Shown: piece by piece, positions 16,883 to 29,000 of the stretch | Layout: every line of letters starts with the position of its first letter | Numbering within the stretch: the first letter of the stretch is position 1 | Assembly: GCA_033439765.1 (NCBI GenBank) | Contig: JAULSN010000018.1 | Location: 1 to 46,847 of the forward strand | Source of the DNA: Lasiosphaeria ovina | Taxonomy: Eukaryota > Ascomycota > Sordariomycetes > Sordariales > Lasiosphaeriaceae | Reading direction: 5' to 3' | Length of the DNA stretch: 46,847 nucleotides | Notes under the pieces: model-generated | The model's input: the letters and a program-made list of their open reading frames with translations, nothing else | What the model was told of the DNA's origin: nothing | Databases searched by the model: none | Position numbers and translations under genes: made by a program

Positions 16883-19663
16883 GTTTGGCAAGGTGGTGGT
16901 GGTTTCTGGGCTCGTGTTCGGTTTGCTATGGACTGTACCATTAGAGGCATTGGATACATCCGACCTGCAAGCTGGATAAGGGTTGCGGTGTTGGGATAAA
17001 GCCACCACGGCCTCGAATGCTTGTTTTAGCTTTGCTGGGGTGTCTTTTGGTGCCCCTTTACTAGCGTCACAGTTCCCTCGGGTTGTTTGACATCAACCCC
17101 TTTTTATGGCCTTTGGAGTAACGGGCGAATTCAGTACGTGCTGAGCTATAAGCAGCAACGGCATTAGACCTAGTCGCGTACCGCATTTGTACTCGACACG
17201 TCGAGTTGAAGCATTGTCATCTCGGTCGGAGGTTTCCATTTCGGGTCTTCGGCGAATACCAGCGTGCAGAGTCTTTCCTTCTTAAGACCCTCGACCCCAT
17301 GTCCTCACTCAAGATGTCGCACTTCGGGAAGGCGCTTGGCTGTGTAACAAAAATCTTGCGCGCAGACCTCTCCACCGTCCTCCTTTTCTGCGGAACCGTG
17401 GAATGGGCAGTTTGCGTATTTGGTTGAGAAACTCGTCACCCAACAAGTGGACATGTCGTTGGTTTGCCAAGAGACATGACAGCGATGCGATGGCGACGGA
17501 CAACGATGACGTGCAGAGTGATCAGCATCGACTAGGGCCTTGGCGCACTTGGCAGGGCTGAGCTAGTTTGATCTCGTTGCAAGCCTGCCAAGCATCAAGA
17601 TTCACTGGAAATGGAAGGAGAATATGTGCAGAGATTAGGCTGGTGAGAAACCTAACTGCAAACGGAAAATGGAAGCCACAGAAGGCAGGTAATTCAGACT
17701 AAGATCACGGGTGCAATGTCAGAGGCATTGGCAGGTCGCACAGGGACTCTCCGTACGCCTGTCTCAGACACCGACCGGCCCTGAGACTTGCTCACACCGT
17801 GCTCCCTCGGTCCAGCAATTTGCCATCCGCATTTTGATCGGCTAAGGGCAGAAAGGGACAAGAGTTCAGACGGAAAGAAAAAATATACAACCAGCAGCGG
17901 AAACTGGACAAACCCCAATCACTCGTAACTCGGAAAGTTGGAGATGGGTAGAGTTTTTGTTGCGATTATCTTGAGTTGATCTGCAAATAAGATCGTCTCT
18001 TGGTCGGTGCAAAAAGTGGGTTTAGCTTCGAGATTCGAGTGCGTGTCCTTGCAAATCGGGGGCAAATCTTCAAGGGGCAAATTTGCAATCGGGAGCAGCG
18101 GATGGCTACAGGTGGCAGGCGCTCATGGTTAGCTAGAAGTGGCTGGCCCCAACGCCAAAGACTTTCACGGGACCACAGTAAAAATTTCGCTGGCCCGCGA
18201 AAAAGTATTCTTCCGGGGTATTGGGATTCAAGGAGCCGAGATGCCACTGCCCCAAGTTGAAAGCCATGCAGAAGAGGCGGATCGGACAAAGCTCGTCTCG
18301 CGAAGCGCGAGATAACCCGCACCTTGAACCTAACTAGTGAAGATCACGAAAATTCCCCGTATATTAAACCGGTGGATAAGGAAGCCTGGTGGAGGCTGCA
18401 GATTGGAACTCCAAAGAGCACAAGTGTCAGGATGAGTATTCTGGACCGTTTCACGTCACAAAATGTCTGGACCCTAGGTGGGCCTTTGATGCAGGTACAA
18501 GATCACCCTTGGGGAAGGTGCTGTCTTCCCGGAGGGCAGTCTGGAAGCGTCCGAGTCGGCAAGTCGAATGCGCCTTCCCGGTTTGCCACGGCTACAGGCA
18601 GAATCTCGGAAACCTTCCAACAGTCCAATAACCTTTTGTCTTCTGCTAGGACTTGAACTCGGTAACTGTCCGATATCCAAACACAAAACACAGGGTTGAG
18701 GAGACGTGGAAGGTTCAATGCTTCATCAAAGTCTATGTTTACGGCTTCCTTTTCCCACCACGCAAGGTGTTCCATCATTTCCGCGAACTTCGATAATGGG
18801 GAGATCAAGACCTGGTTGTCATATCGATTCTCGGAGACGATGTGCTTGAAGAGTTGGACCTGGCTAATGATGGTGGAGGCGCGACTGAAACCTTGGTCCA
18901 GCAATCGGCGAGCCATGTCAACCATGTTGAGTTTTGCCGGGCTGTCCTTCCCAACACCATGACACATGGTTTGTGTTCGGCTCTGTCAGGCCGTTCCTTC
19001 CCGAACTCGCGTCCTCCTCCTCACCCAAGATCGGCCCTGAAGGCCTGCACGAAGGGTGCTGCACGCAACTGGACCTGAGTTCCTGATATGCACTGGCTTC
19101 TTCTCTCTCCGCACAATCTCCATCCAACATCCCAGTGGATTTCTTATTTTGCAAGACTGTTTCCCCGTGAGGTAATGGCTTCCATGGCGTGGGCCCTGCA
19201 GCGCGGTTCTCCCGTCCATGCCTCGCGGGTACCTGCTTCTGGGCCTGCGAATTAGGCTCGGTGGCTGCTGCCATCAACCCTCGTGCTCCCCTCCTTCTTA
19301 AGCCTGCGAGCTTGAATCGTAGTTCCTCGCCTTGCCTTTGTACTCTCACACCCTCTCTTGCTCTGTCTTTTGGCCATTCTGCTCGTTCTATCCTCAGCTC
19401 TCGTCGCCACTCCTCGAGCCCTTGCCGAGCCCTTACAGAGATCGATCTTGGCTGGCTTTGCTGCAAACTCTCTGCATTCCCTTCCTGGCTATCGAAATTT
19501 CGCTCTCGAGCTTTTGTCGAGGCTGGTTCCTCAAGTACCGATTACGCCCTCCTCGCACCCAACCCAACCGTTGTGGGAGTTTGGTCGTGGAGGCCATCCA
19601 GACGTGACAGCATCCCATTGTCTTGGTCAAACTATCAAAATAGGGAAAAGGGGGACCGGAGAG
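16883..19663. other. Intergenic, 2.8 kb, with one unassigned open frame
   Basis: No confident gene. The left part holds the 3' flank of the disordered-protein gene. The segment 19300-19663 is pyrimidine-rich and is probably the promoter and 5' leader of the glycosyltransferase gene. The one stretch with protein-like composition, 18503-18967 on the minus strand, is listed separately. Confidence 0.5.
18503..18967 (-). other. Unassigned protein-like open frame, possible gene relic
   Basis: A 154-codon frame whose central part has amino-acid-like composition rather than the Arg/Ser/Pro bias of random frames nearby (for example FKHIVSENRYDNQVLISPL and FAEMMEHLAWWEKEAVNID). No family motif was recognised. 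The last third becomes Pro/Arg-rich and less convincing. A GT...AG pair inside it, ending CTAGCAG near 18649-18655, could be an intron. It may be a fragment of a gene or a degraded copy; a chance frame is not excluded. Confidence 0.25.
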
Positions 19664-21376
19664 ATGGGGATGGCGTCCGCAATGCCGGCGCTAAATCATC
19701 GATGCTTTAGCGCGCGGAACCCGTTGGCGAAGGCCCTTGCGCTTACAGCTTGCATCTTCATCATGAGTGCGCTACTCCTACGTTCCGATACAATCGATGT
19801 CCGGAAAGCCATCGAGAAGTCGGCGGCCTCGGCCAAAGAAGCAATATCTTCCCAGCGGCCGTTGGGGAATTACTACGACGGGGGATGGGGGGCCGACTGG
19901 AGCGCACCGGTCGAGCAGGATAGCAGTCAACCGGCCGTTTCTCCCCCTTCGACAACTTCCAATTCATCGCACGTTATGACTTGCGACTACGACATGGAAC
20001 GGCTCAGAAATTGGCAGGAGAAGTACAAGATGCAAGAGGTGTTCGAATACACGAAGAGATATGTGCAGGTGGAGCGTAAAGACATTCCCAGGAAGTCCAT
20101 AACGAGGCTAGAGCAAAAGTTCCTGCCCGAGCAGGCCAAGGTGGTGGACATCAACAAGCAATACCAGGCTGAGACATGTCCGGAGCCGTTAGTAGCGCCC
20201 GTCCCGCGGTCCCCCTTCCCGGCTACGGCCAAGGCATTCGACTTCATGTTCGGCGTGTCCACCACCTACAAGCGATTCACGGACCCAAAAACAAGTCCGG
20301 TCAACGAGTGGACGTACTGGCTGACAGATGGCAATGGCACCTCGAACGGGGGGAAGCTGATCTTGATGCTGCTTGACGCATCTGACGCCGACTTGGAAGA
20401 TGCCGACGCCCAGGTGCGCAAGGAGGGCATCGACGTGGATGTGTACAAGTCGGATGCAACCTTGGAGATGGCGGTGCGCTACCTGACACTGGTGCCAACG
20501 TTGTATAATCACCCCGAGCGAAAGAACAAGAAATGGCTCGTCACCTGCGACGACGACACCTTCTTCCCCTCTTTTCACGCGCTGGCCGAGAGATTCGAGC
20601 AGTACAACCACGAGGCGCCCATGTATATCGGCACGCTTTCCGAAGATATCAACAATGTCGCCCGTCACGGAACCCAAGCCTTCGGCGGCGCCGGGGTATT
20701 TCTCAGTGTTCCCATGGCCAAGGTGGTGGCGGAAAAGTACGACTCGTGCCGCACGCAGGAAAAGATCCGCCAGTCCAACTCGGGCTGGGGACCGCAGGGC
20801 GACATCCTGCTGCGCAAGTGCATCTACGAGAACTCGAATACGAAGCTCACGACGCTGTGGGACCTGTGGCAGATCGATCTGTACGGTGACCCGTCAGGCT
20901 TTTACGAGTCGGGCATCAAGCCGCTCTCGCTGCACCACTACCGCGGCGGCGGCTGGCACATCGCACACCCCTGGCACTACACCAAGGTCGCACACGTGTG
21001 CGGCGAGGACTGCACCCTGCAGCGGTTCCAGACGGCGGACAACTTCATCATCTCTAATAGCTTTAGCGTGGCCTACTACCCGCGGGGCATCGACTTTGAT
21101 CTCAACCAGTTCGAGCGCACGTTTGGCCCCGCGCCGCAGGATAAGGGCTGGAATCTGGACTATATGCTCGGCCCCCAGCGGGATTCCCTGCATCGGACGG
21201 GCCGCAAGATCTCGTGGGACCTGCAGGAAGCGACGCTCAACGACGACGGCACCGTCAGCCAGATCTACGTGCGGAAGCACGACGACTGGCGCTGGAAGAT
21301 GCCCGACGGCTCCGCCATGAGCACCCTAGACGGTCTTGTTGAGCTCATTTGGTTACCAGAAGGGAAACCGGAGTGA
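19664..21376 (+). CDS. Type II membrane glycosyltransferase, GT31/DUF604 family
   Basis: 570 aa in one exon. I start at ATG 19664 (MGMASAMPALNHR); a second ATG at 19670 is possible, and the open frame further upstream has no ATG. A short cytoplasmic tail is followed by a membrane anchor (about residues 21-39), a stem region to about 100, then the catalytic domain. The DDD motif (D296-D298 in WLVTCDDDTFF) would bind the metal and nucleotide sugar. FGGAGVFLS and GWGPQGDILLRKC follow, as in fungal GT31 and DUF604 proteins related to Fringe-type beta-1,3-glycosyltransferases. It most likely acts in the Golgi, adding a hexose to protein or lipid glycans. Donor and acceptor are unknown. Confidence 0.88.
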   Translation: MGMASAMPALNHRCFSARNPLAKALALTACIFIMSALLLRSDTIDVRKAIEKSAASAKEAISSQRPLGNYYDGGWGADWSAPVEQDSSQPAVSPPSTTSNSSHVMTCDYDMERLRNWQEKYKMQEVFEYTKRYVQVERKDIPRKSITRLEQKFLPEQAKVVDINKQYQAETCPEPLVAPVPRSPFPATAKAFDFMFGVSTTYKRFTDPKTSPVNEWTYWLTDGNGTSNGGKLILMLLDASDADLEDADAQVRKEGIDVDVYKSDATLEMAVRYLTLVPTLYNHPERKNKKWLVTCDDDTFFPSFHALAERFEQYNHEAPMYIGTLSEDINNVARHGTQAFGGAGVFLSVPMAKVVAEKYDSCRTQEKIRQSNSGWGPQGDILLRKCIYENSNTKLTTLWDLWQIDLYGDPSGFYESGIKPLSLHHYRGGGWHIAHPWHYTKVAHVCGEDCTLQRFQTADNFIISNSFSVAYYPRGIDFDLNQFERTFGPAPQDKGWNLDYMLGPQRDSLHRTGRKISWDLQEATLNDDGTVSQIYVRKHDDWRWKMPDGSAMSTLDGLVELIWLPEGKPE

Positions 21377-22232
21377 CGGGACAGCTATGTTCAGCACGCT
21401 TTCCGTTCGACGTTTTCTGCTATTTCATCTGAAGCGGCACTGTGGATCTTATTTTCCGATCGCCCGTAATGTTGCCAATTGGTACAGTCCATTGTGTCTA
21501 GCCAATCACTGCAAGTCGGCACTGGTTTGCTTCGCTTTTATTAGAGGCATGGGTTACTTAGGCGTATTATCGTTTTAGTCTCCTTGTGTTCCCATGACTA
21601 CCCATCTCGTTTGGCCGCTACACGGCCACTGTCCCAACCCCTTCTCTCGACAGCTGCTAACAATATTAACAACTGTATGGCGGAAAGACACTTGGGCGAA
21701 GGCAAGAAAGAAACATAGGATTGGGCGCAAGTTGGAGGCATATATAGAGCTGTCTGTTTGTATTGTCATTGGCTGTATTACTCCCGGAATTTGGCACCGT
21801 CATATGGTAGGTTAGGAACGATTGGGATGGGTTAGTTTAGGACATTGTTCACTAGAAGTGTTCTGGCAAGACGACTGCCGGTAGGAAACCTTTCCAACGA
21901 CGGAGAAAATGCGTGTACAATGGCTAGGTGTGGCAAGTCGACCACCAAGGCAGCCGTTACTTTGTACATAGTCACAATATCGTTGGCAACGGGCAAGTCT
22001 GCAAACGGTACAAGCTTAACAATGTGTTTTGTTCAGGGGTATCGCAATGTCATCGTGTCTCTAGTCAATTTCCTACTACTCGATAAAGAGTACCAATGCT
22101 ACCCTGTCATAGGGGTCTCATCTCTCTCATCACTGTCGTTGCTCCCGAAACTGTCGAAAACGCCTGCTAATACCAATCTGCTCTGCTTCTATTAACCAAC
22201 ATCTCGTCCGCGACTATCGTCAACGCTCTTCC
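21377..22232. other. Intergenic between convergent genes, 0.86 kb
   Basis: Shared 3' flank of the glycosyltransferase gene (+) and the SYLF gene (-). No coding sequence or RNA gene seen. A/T-rich stretches could act as polyadenylation regions for both. Confidence 0.5.
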
Positions 22233-24081
22233 TCAGTGCTGCCCAGTCTTGGAGTCTGGGTTGCCCGGGCGGGGCACTCCATCATCGACATAGGCGGGCG
22301 GCAGTTCCCCCCCGTGCATTGGCTCAGAGTATGCCGGAGGCGCAGCACTGAGCGGTTCCGCGTGGGCTGCCTCGGTGGCGGCTTCGGCGGCCTTGGCGTT
22401 GGCTGCCGCGGACGGCGGTGCGGTGTCATGCGCAGCCGACGGCCCGGCATTGCTACTGCTGCTGCTGCTGCCGCCGCCACCGACGTGCAGGTCTCGCATG
22501 CCAGCGGTGGCTCCGGAAACTCCGGAAGCTCCCACCACGCCGGGCCCCGTGGCCACGCCAGGACCAACATTCACGCCCGGTGCGTGCTGGCCTGCGTGGC
22601 CGGACTGGCCGTGCCAACCCTCGGCGCCCTTCAGCACATCGTATAGGCCTCTCGTGGCGGCGGGCCACGCGCCGGCCGGGCTGCTGGCGGGGATCTCGCC
22701 CTTGAGGATGTTGGCGACCGAGACGGGCGCGCCGTAGAAGGCCGCGTTGGCCTCCTTGCGCTCCGTCACCACCGTACCGTCGATCTGGACGCCCGCGTAG
22801 AAGCCGCGCGACTTGACGTAGCTGTACACGGGCTTCTTGAGCGCCTCGCGGAACGGGCTCGGCTTGCGGAGCTTGCTCCCCTCGGTCGACCCGGGGGGGC
22901 GTGTGGGATCAGAACTCGACACGATCGGTGCGGGAGCCGTGTTCAGGCCTGTCGTGACCTCGGGCTGGGTAGGCGGCTGAGCGAAGACGGTTGGGTTTTC
23001 CTTGTTGTTGCTGCCGTCAGCAGGGGCCACGTCGCCGCCCGCTGCCGCTGTCTTGCTCTTCTGCGGGACGCCCCAGTCCATAGCACCGCCAGCGCCCCAC
23101 GGTCCAGCTGTGACAGCCAAGTCCGAGCCCAGACTCATGCGCGTCGACGTGAAGGCCTCGAGCGCCTCCCGCGAGTTGATCACGACGACGCAGTCGTAGA
23201 TATCTAGCCCAATGACGAAGCCCGCTCCGATGCTGTGCACCTGGATGCCGCTCGGCGGCGACCAGCTCCCGTCCGGCAGCCGCGCCACGAGGATGCCAGA
23301 GCCGCTAGCGCCCGCCACGTGGAACCCCGCCCGCACCGTCGTGAAGATGGCCAGGCCCTGCGCGCGCGCGATCACCTTGGAGGGAATTGTCAGGAGCACG
23401 CGCGGCTTCTTGCCCTTGGCCACGTCGCTGCTGGCCTTCTCGGTCGCAGTGGTGGGCGGCGATGGGAAGGAGGTGTTGGGCGGTTCGGTCGGGCCCGTCG
23501 CCTGGGCGGGAGGTGTTGGCGGCGCAGCATCGCTGTAGATGCCGTCTTCTGTTGGAGGGGGAAATGGTTAGCATGGGAAATTCCGTGTATCAGCGACAGA
23601 GACCGGCCGACGTACTGCAAAAGCTCTTCAATATCCGCGCTGCCTTTTCGACCTCCTTGTCCAGCGTGGTGGGCAGAAACGCTTCCGCCCCGATTTTGTT
23701 GGCCAGGGAATTGAGCGGGGCGGCTGCTTTGGAGCCCCAGCCAGCGAGCTTGCTGCCCCAGCTCGCCTTGGGGGTGCCAGCACCGTTGTTGCCTGGCGAG
23801 GGGAATTGCGGCGGATGCTCGCCGGTCGGCGTGGCACTGTAGATATCGTTGGCTTGCGCGGGGTCATACAGAGGGATGTCATATTCGGGGATCGGGGTCT
23901 CGTCTGGGTGGTGAGGGACTTGAGGTCGAGGAGGATAAGGAGGGGCCTGCGGAGAGGGGTGCGCTGCTGCGGGAGGCGGGTGCGCTGCTGCTGGAGGCGG
24001 CGGACCCGGCGGGGGTGGAAAGAATTGTTCTTGCTGGGCGACAGCCGGATTGACCGGCTGCTTGTTGTTAATGTCGCTCAT
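22233..24081 (-). CDS. SYLF-domain (Ysc84/SH3YL1-like) protein with two PPAY motifs
   Basis: Two exons, 24081-23616 and 23548-22233, with a 67-nt GT/AG intron, give 593 aa. The junction restores ARILKSFC|KDGIY, the usual start of a SYLF domain. N-terminal residues 1-90 are rich in Pro (runs of PPPP), a likely SH3 ligand region. The SYLF domain (about 130-400) includes PSKVIARAQGLAIFTTVRAG, GSGILVARLPDGSWSPPS and GLDIYDCVVVIN. It is interrupted by a low-complexity insert (about 270-350) before the final SRGFYAGVQIDGTVV block. SYLF domains of yeast Ysc84 bind phosphoinositides and actin and act at endocytic patches. There is no C-terminal SH3 domain here. Instead there are two PPAY motifs (559-562, 572-575), which are typical ligands of WW-domain ubiquitin ligases such as Rsp5. 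It shares a 0.77-kb divergent promoter region with the Rei1-like gene. Confidence 0.9.
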
Positions 24082-24854
24082 TATGTGATTGACCTGCTTG
24101 ATGTGGAAGACTATTGAGAGAAATGATGATACGAGGGGAAATGGTGTGGGGCGGGAAATAAGGTAGCTGAGGTTCTGGGAAAGATTGCTGCTAAGGTCGG
24201 GCTAAGGGAGAGGAGAACAAATAGCGAGAAATGGGCCGGCGGCTGGCCTTTTTCTTCTTTTTCCTGTTTCAGATTTCGGGTCGTCCTACGGGTTTGATAT
24301 TGATGCCAACGCAAGATTCCGTTTCCTGCACACGCGTCCGTGGCCGCTGTGGACGATTTGAGTGGCTTAGCCAACTTGGCATCTCAGTCGCAGCCGCCAT
24401 CTGTTGCGCAGCGTGTCTGGGTGGGGAGACCTTCTGCATCATCGCTGATGTCATTTCGTGGCTGAGCTTGATGGCCTGTGGCGACAGTGGCTGCCCCATA
24501 TTACTGTAACACGCCATCTCCAGCTCAACACCCCGCATTCAGTCGGTTTTGGAGCGGATCGCCGACAGTCAGGCCGCCGACGGCCGTGACTCACTGGATT
24601 TAACCGTCCATCGCTTGAGGAGCGTCGGACTTTTCTGCACCTGCAATTCGCTGTGTAACTGGAGGTGCAGTCACAATTACCGAGGGGACCTTCTATATCG
24701 TGTATATAGCTCGGGTCAAGTGTGCTCCCAATAAACCGGATTACACAAAAACCAGCGACCATTTTTTTACTTCCGTCCAGGTTAATAAACAGAACTTCCG
24801 TCTTTAGGACTCCGTATAAGCCCGCATCACCACCACTTGCCACACCCACGCATC
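24082..24854. other. Divergent intergenic region between SYLF and Rei1-like genes
   Basis: 773 nt between two start codons facing away from each other; it must contain both promoters. A TATA-like element near 24703 faces the Rei1-like gene. No coding sequence was supported. Confidence 0.6.
24703..24709 (+). promoter_or_regulatory. TATA-like element upstream of the Rei1-like gene
   Basis: TATATAG about 146 nt before the start codon at 24855, inside a near-palindromic TATA-rich patch (24692-24711). The distance is reasonable for a fungal core promoter, but transcription start data would be needed. Confidence 0.35.
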
Positions 24855-26027
24855 ATGAATACCTCTCCGCAGACAATTTCGTCTGCTCTCAAAATATCAT
24901 CAAACTTTTGCAACACCTGCAACGTCTCATTTGATACTGCCGAACTGCGCCGGAGTCATGCTAAAAGCCCTGTACAGTGAGTTTAACGCGGGTGCATTCG
25001 CAGGTTGCGGTTGCCCACTAATGTCCCTCACAGCGTTGAGAACGTTAGGAGACGCGTCGTTGGGCTGAGTCCCCTTGACCCCGCTGCTGCTCAAGAAGTG
25101 ATCCAGAAGAACGCTTCAATAAAACCGGACTCTTCTTCAGACGAAGCCGATCTCTCTTCAGATGAATCTGCCGAAGATGATGTCGCTGAAGAGGCCGGCC
25201 CCGAATTTGTCGCCGAACAGTGTCTATTCTGCAACGAGGAAGCGGCAACATTCGACGACAACATGGCCCACATGCGGAAGGCGCATGGGCTATTTGTCCC
25301 AGATATCGGCCATCTTGCTGTTGACCTGGAAACCCTGATACAATACCTTCACCTCATAATCTTTTCTTATCACGAGTGTCTTTTTTGTCACTCGCAGCGA
25401 AGCACGGCAGAAGCCGCACAGCACCATATGCTAGGTAAACGGCATTGCATAATCGACATTACGTCGGACGACTCTGAATATTTGGACTTTTACGACTTCA
25501 TCGATGGAAAGGGCGACGGCTCGGGGGAGGATGGAGAGGAGCGAGAGTCTGCATCGCGAACTTCTAATGTTCCAATTCTTCAGTCTGACGACCGTTCGAC
25601 CCGTTTGCCTTCGGGAAGAATCATCACCAACCGATCCACTGCAAGCGCTTCACAACACCGCCAGAAGTCGTCTCGAGTGGACGCGCAACAGAATTCTGCT
25701 CAATTAACTTCCACTCCCCAGCCGGAGGAGCAAAAGCAAGAGTCCAAGTCGGATTCCGACGCAGCTGCCCCTTCGGGTCAGCTTACGAAGAGTCAAAAGC
25801 GCGACCTCGCCCTGGTCAAGGGCTTGGGGGCGCTCAGTCTGTCTGACCAGGCGATGATGAGCCGGTTCTCGGCACCAGAGCAGCGATCCTTGATTGCCGC
25901 GAAGAAGCGAGAGACGGCCACGGCGCGGCGTGCCCAGACACGGTACCTGAGGCGGGTTGAGATGCTTGGGAACCAGACGCTCATGAAGCACTTCACGAAT
26001 GATGTTCCCGGGCCCAGGAATGGTTAG
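24855..26027 (+). CDS. Rei1/ZNF622-like C2H2 zinc-finger protein (60S subunit maturation)
   Basis: Exons 24855-24976 and 25034-26027, with a 57-nt intron (GTGAGT...CACAG), give 371 aa. The intron splits the first zinc finger exactly at its last His: C19-x2-C22-x12-H35-x5-H41. Two further fingers follow (QCLFC...HMRKAH and ECLFC...HMLGKRH), then an acidic segment (DSEYLDFYDF), a Ser/Gln-rich linker and a basic C-terminus ending near LMKHFTND. This order is that of Rei1, Reh1 and ZNF622, cytoplasmic factors that help release Arx1 and Tif6-type factors from pre-60S ribosomes; the Rei1 C-terminus probes the exit tunnel. The protein is a little shorter than yeast Rei1 (393 aa), so it could be the single orthologue or a second, divergent copy. 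Confidence 0.85.
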
Positions 26028-29000
26028 TCTGTGGTTACTCGGGAACCATTGGTATAGAAACAATCCCCGTGTAAGATCCTGGGAGTATATATTTCATTGG
26101 AGGAATACTGTGAAACCGAAACTGTGATACCAGCTTTCGAATCGCAGTTGGAAAGTAATTAATCGACACAACGGTAACTGGAACCTAACCACAACTGCAA
26201 CTAGTAGGACTAGAAGCGGGAACGGCAACGATCAAATAACCCCGAATCCTCTGAACAGAGAGCGCTTCTCTATCAGCCACTACACATCAGCCAGATAATA
26301 AACTATTCCGAGGCCTTCGTCTCCAGCATTGTCCGTACCATCCCGCCGTTTCGTTATTCCATTCTATTTCCATTCTCGTGCTCCTGATCACTTTCCTTAC
26401 CTGTCTCTTCGCAGTTGCTCTGAGGCCCAGGGCTGCGCATTGTTTAGGGCTACGGAATGTAAAGCGCTTTGATCAGATTCCCTCTGGGATTATGGACAGT
26501 CAGGAAAAACCAGACCATACCGTGCGTGGTGTTACCCGTATGTGCCAAAGTTACGATGTGAGCTAAGAGGGTAGGTACTCGGCGTCTTTTGACCCCAGAT
26601 CCAACTTCTCAGAACCGGAATTGTATGTCTTATTGGACGCGAACCTGGCCCAGTTGTCGTGTTATTTGGCCCATCTTGCCAGAAATCGCAGGCTTAACAT
26701 CCGATCAATCATATCGGACGAGTAATTACACGCATTGTTTCTCATTCTGGCAATTCCGCCAGATATGCTCGTTCCAACTGCAGCCTGGTTTTCCTAGCAG
26801 GCACAGCCATCATCATTTCCAACCCGCAACCGGCTCAATTGGGCACAACCTACATTCGTCCATGGGCCGCTCTCTTCGATGAGCAAGTTTTCCCACCAAT
26901 CGCGGAGATCGTATGGGTAAGCGCTGGTAGCACCACGGGAGCCTCCTTTTCTTGGCCTGCACAGTCGTTCTAGAACAAAGCTCCAGAAAACCCAAGTGAT
27001 TGGTAATTGCCTTACCCACAGCGCTGTGATGGTGTCGTGGCATAGGTTAATTATGCGTCCTGCGTTTCCCGTTTCATGCACGGCCGGCTGGCGAACGTCA
27101 ATGGGGATGTCAGACAGGGAAAAAATACCCGGTTTTACTCGCTCGGCTAAAAGGGGCGAACGTGTAACCGATACCAAGATCGCCATATATAGTAGTTCGG
27201 GATTTTTGCAGTATTACCTTCTGGTCACGGCATTGATGGGCGCGATCGGCGCCGTGGGTTGCTGTTTTCTGCTCGACGTGCATTTCCGCAACACCCACAC
27301 AGGGCAAAGCTGTCAAACCGTCAGAGTGCGTGCCGACCCGGCGCACCGGGATGAGCGAAGTGACTCTGAAATAGAGACAGATGTCAGTATATTACTGTCG
27401 CATCCGGAGGGTCTGGCTCCCCCTGGCTAGTGCCAAATGTCGCGCGACTCGCCTATCGCTCGCTTGTCGCTTGTTCGGGACGGAAGGTGCCTAAATACAA
27501 AGAGTGAAACAAAGTGACAGCTGTCAAAGTTGTTTGCAGTCGCATTCGCTAAATTGGAGCCCGACGTCATTTGCACTCCGAGGTCAGTCAATCTGTGAGT
27601 TTCAATCGCGAGGGTTGAAGCCACTTGTTCTGAGTCTCAAGCTCCCAGCAAGACCAGCGCAGCAGCCACCCACGACATGATCATGTCTAGTGGGTAGGCT
27701 TCTTGTTACCCTGTCTCGTATTTTTTCTTGCAGCGGACTTGGGAGCCCGCGGATTTGGCGGCGATGTGCGGACTTTTGCGGACCACGAGTCGGGGCCTGC
27801 AAACGCCCGAGAGACGAGACAGAACTTGTAACTGCGCTCAATTGGCCCGAGACCGCATGTTCAGGCACCCGCCTTCTTTCCGCTGACCGACGTTGGAGTT
27901 TTCAGATTGAATCCGCGTGGTCAAGTTGCGTGGCCTTCTCTAGCCCAGACGTTCGACATCCTGGGTTCGTTCCTGAACGGGCGAGCAATCAACGGGCATT
28001 GGCCAGATCCATGACTATACGAGGCAGAAGTCCGCAACAACTTGTTCCAGAAGCGACAATGACAGGGCGCAGCCGATGGGAGAGAAATTGGGCTCAAGCG
28101 GTGAACACGAGGTGTTGAGACGCACGCCTTGTCGGCCTTCCTCTTTGATTCTCGCATTCAGACCCGAGGATGTCGTGGCTAGGGCCCAGAACCCATATCA
28201 CACGCAAGCTATTGACCGTTTACCGGGCTCCGCGTAGAAGCTAAACCGTTCGAGAAGGGAAAGTCATGCCACCTAGCGGCGCGTCGTGAGATTGTGTGCG
28301 GCGCGGCGCGGAGTCATGGGGGTTTGGAAGGGAGGGCGAAAATTAATTGACACCGAAACGGTGGCAAGAGGGCGAACCCCCAGGACCCAGGAGAGAGTCA
28401 TCAATCCGCCCACGCATCGACGGACGGATTGTTTGCCCCGGCATCCCGCCGCACGTGGCAGGCAGGTATTTCGCGGGTGCGCGTTCTGGAATCCCGAAGC
28501 AGAGGGGATGGTGAGAAGTTAGGTCGGAGAAGTGGCAGCGGCGCAGTCGGTGTCACCGTGCCAGCGTTGCGCTCCTTCCTACCTTGAGCTTTTACTCGCC
28601 GGCTGACAGCGTCGCAAGCGAAGATTACTGGCCACTGTGGCCAGGGAGGGCTCCGCGCTGATGGTAGGTAGGTAATTAGGTAACCAGCAACTGAGAAGTC
28701 CGTCGGGATTCGCACTCGCTACGAGTCGGGCGGTCAAATCCTTGGCCGAGATGGACTTGATTCTGATGGCTTGACCCTTGCTGGGGTCTCGGAGGCCGCG
28801 GAAGAGAAGTCACGAACGCCTTGTCAGGTCTGACCGTTGGATAATCGACACATGGGTTCGAATTGAACTATTGAATTCGAGTAGGTATGCAGCACACCCT
28901 TTCTTGCAAGTTGCAACTGGGGGGCCCAGCCTGTCCCACCCCCTCATTCGAGTAAGGCGGGGCACACCTTTGATTTTGAAGTCGTGCATTTTTGGGTGAA

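Noticed and set aside
19358..19663. Upstream extension of the glycosyltransferase by about 100 codons
   Set aside because: No ATG in that part; it begins with TTG and looks like a pyrimidine-rich leader, while ATG 19664 gives a proper type II membrane anchor.
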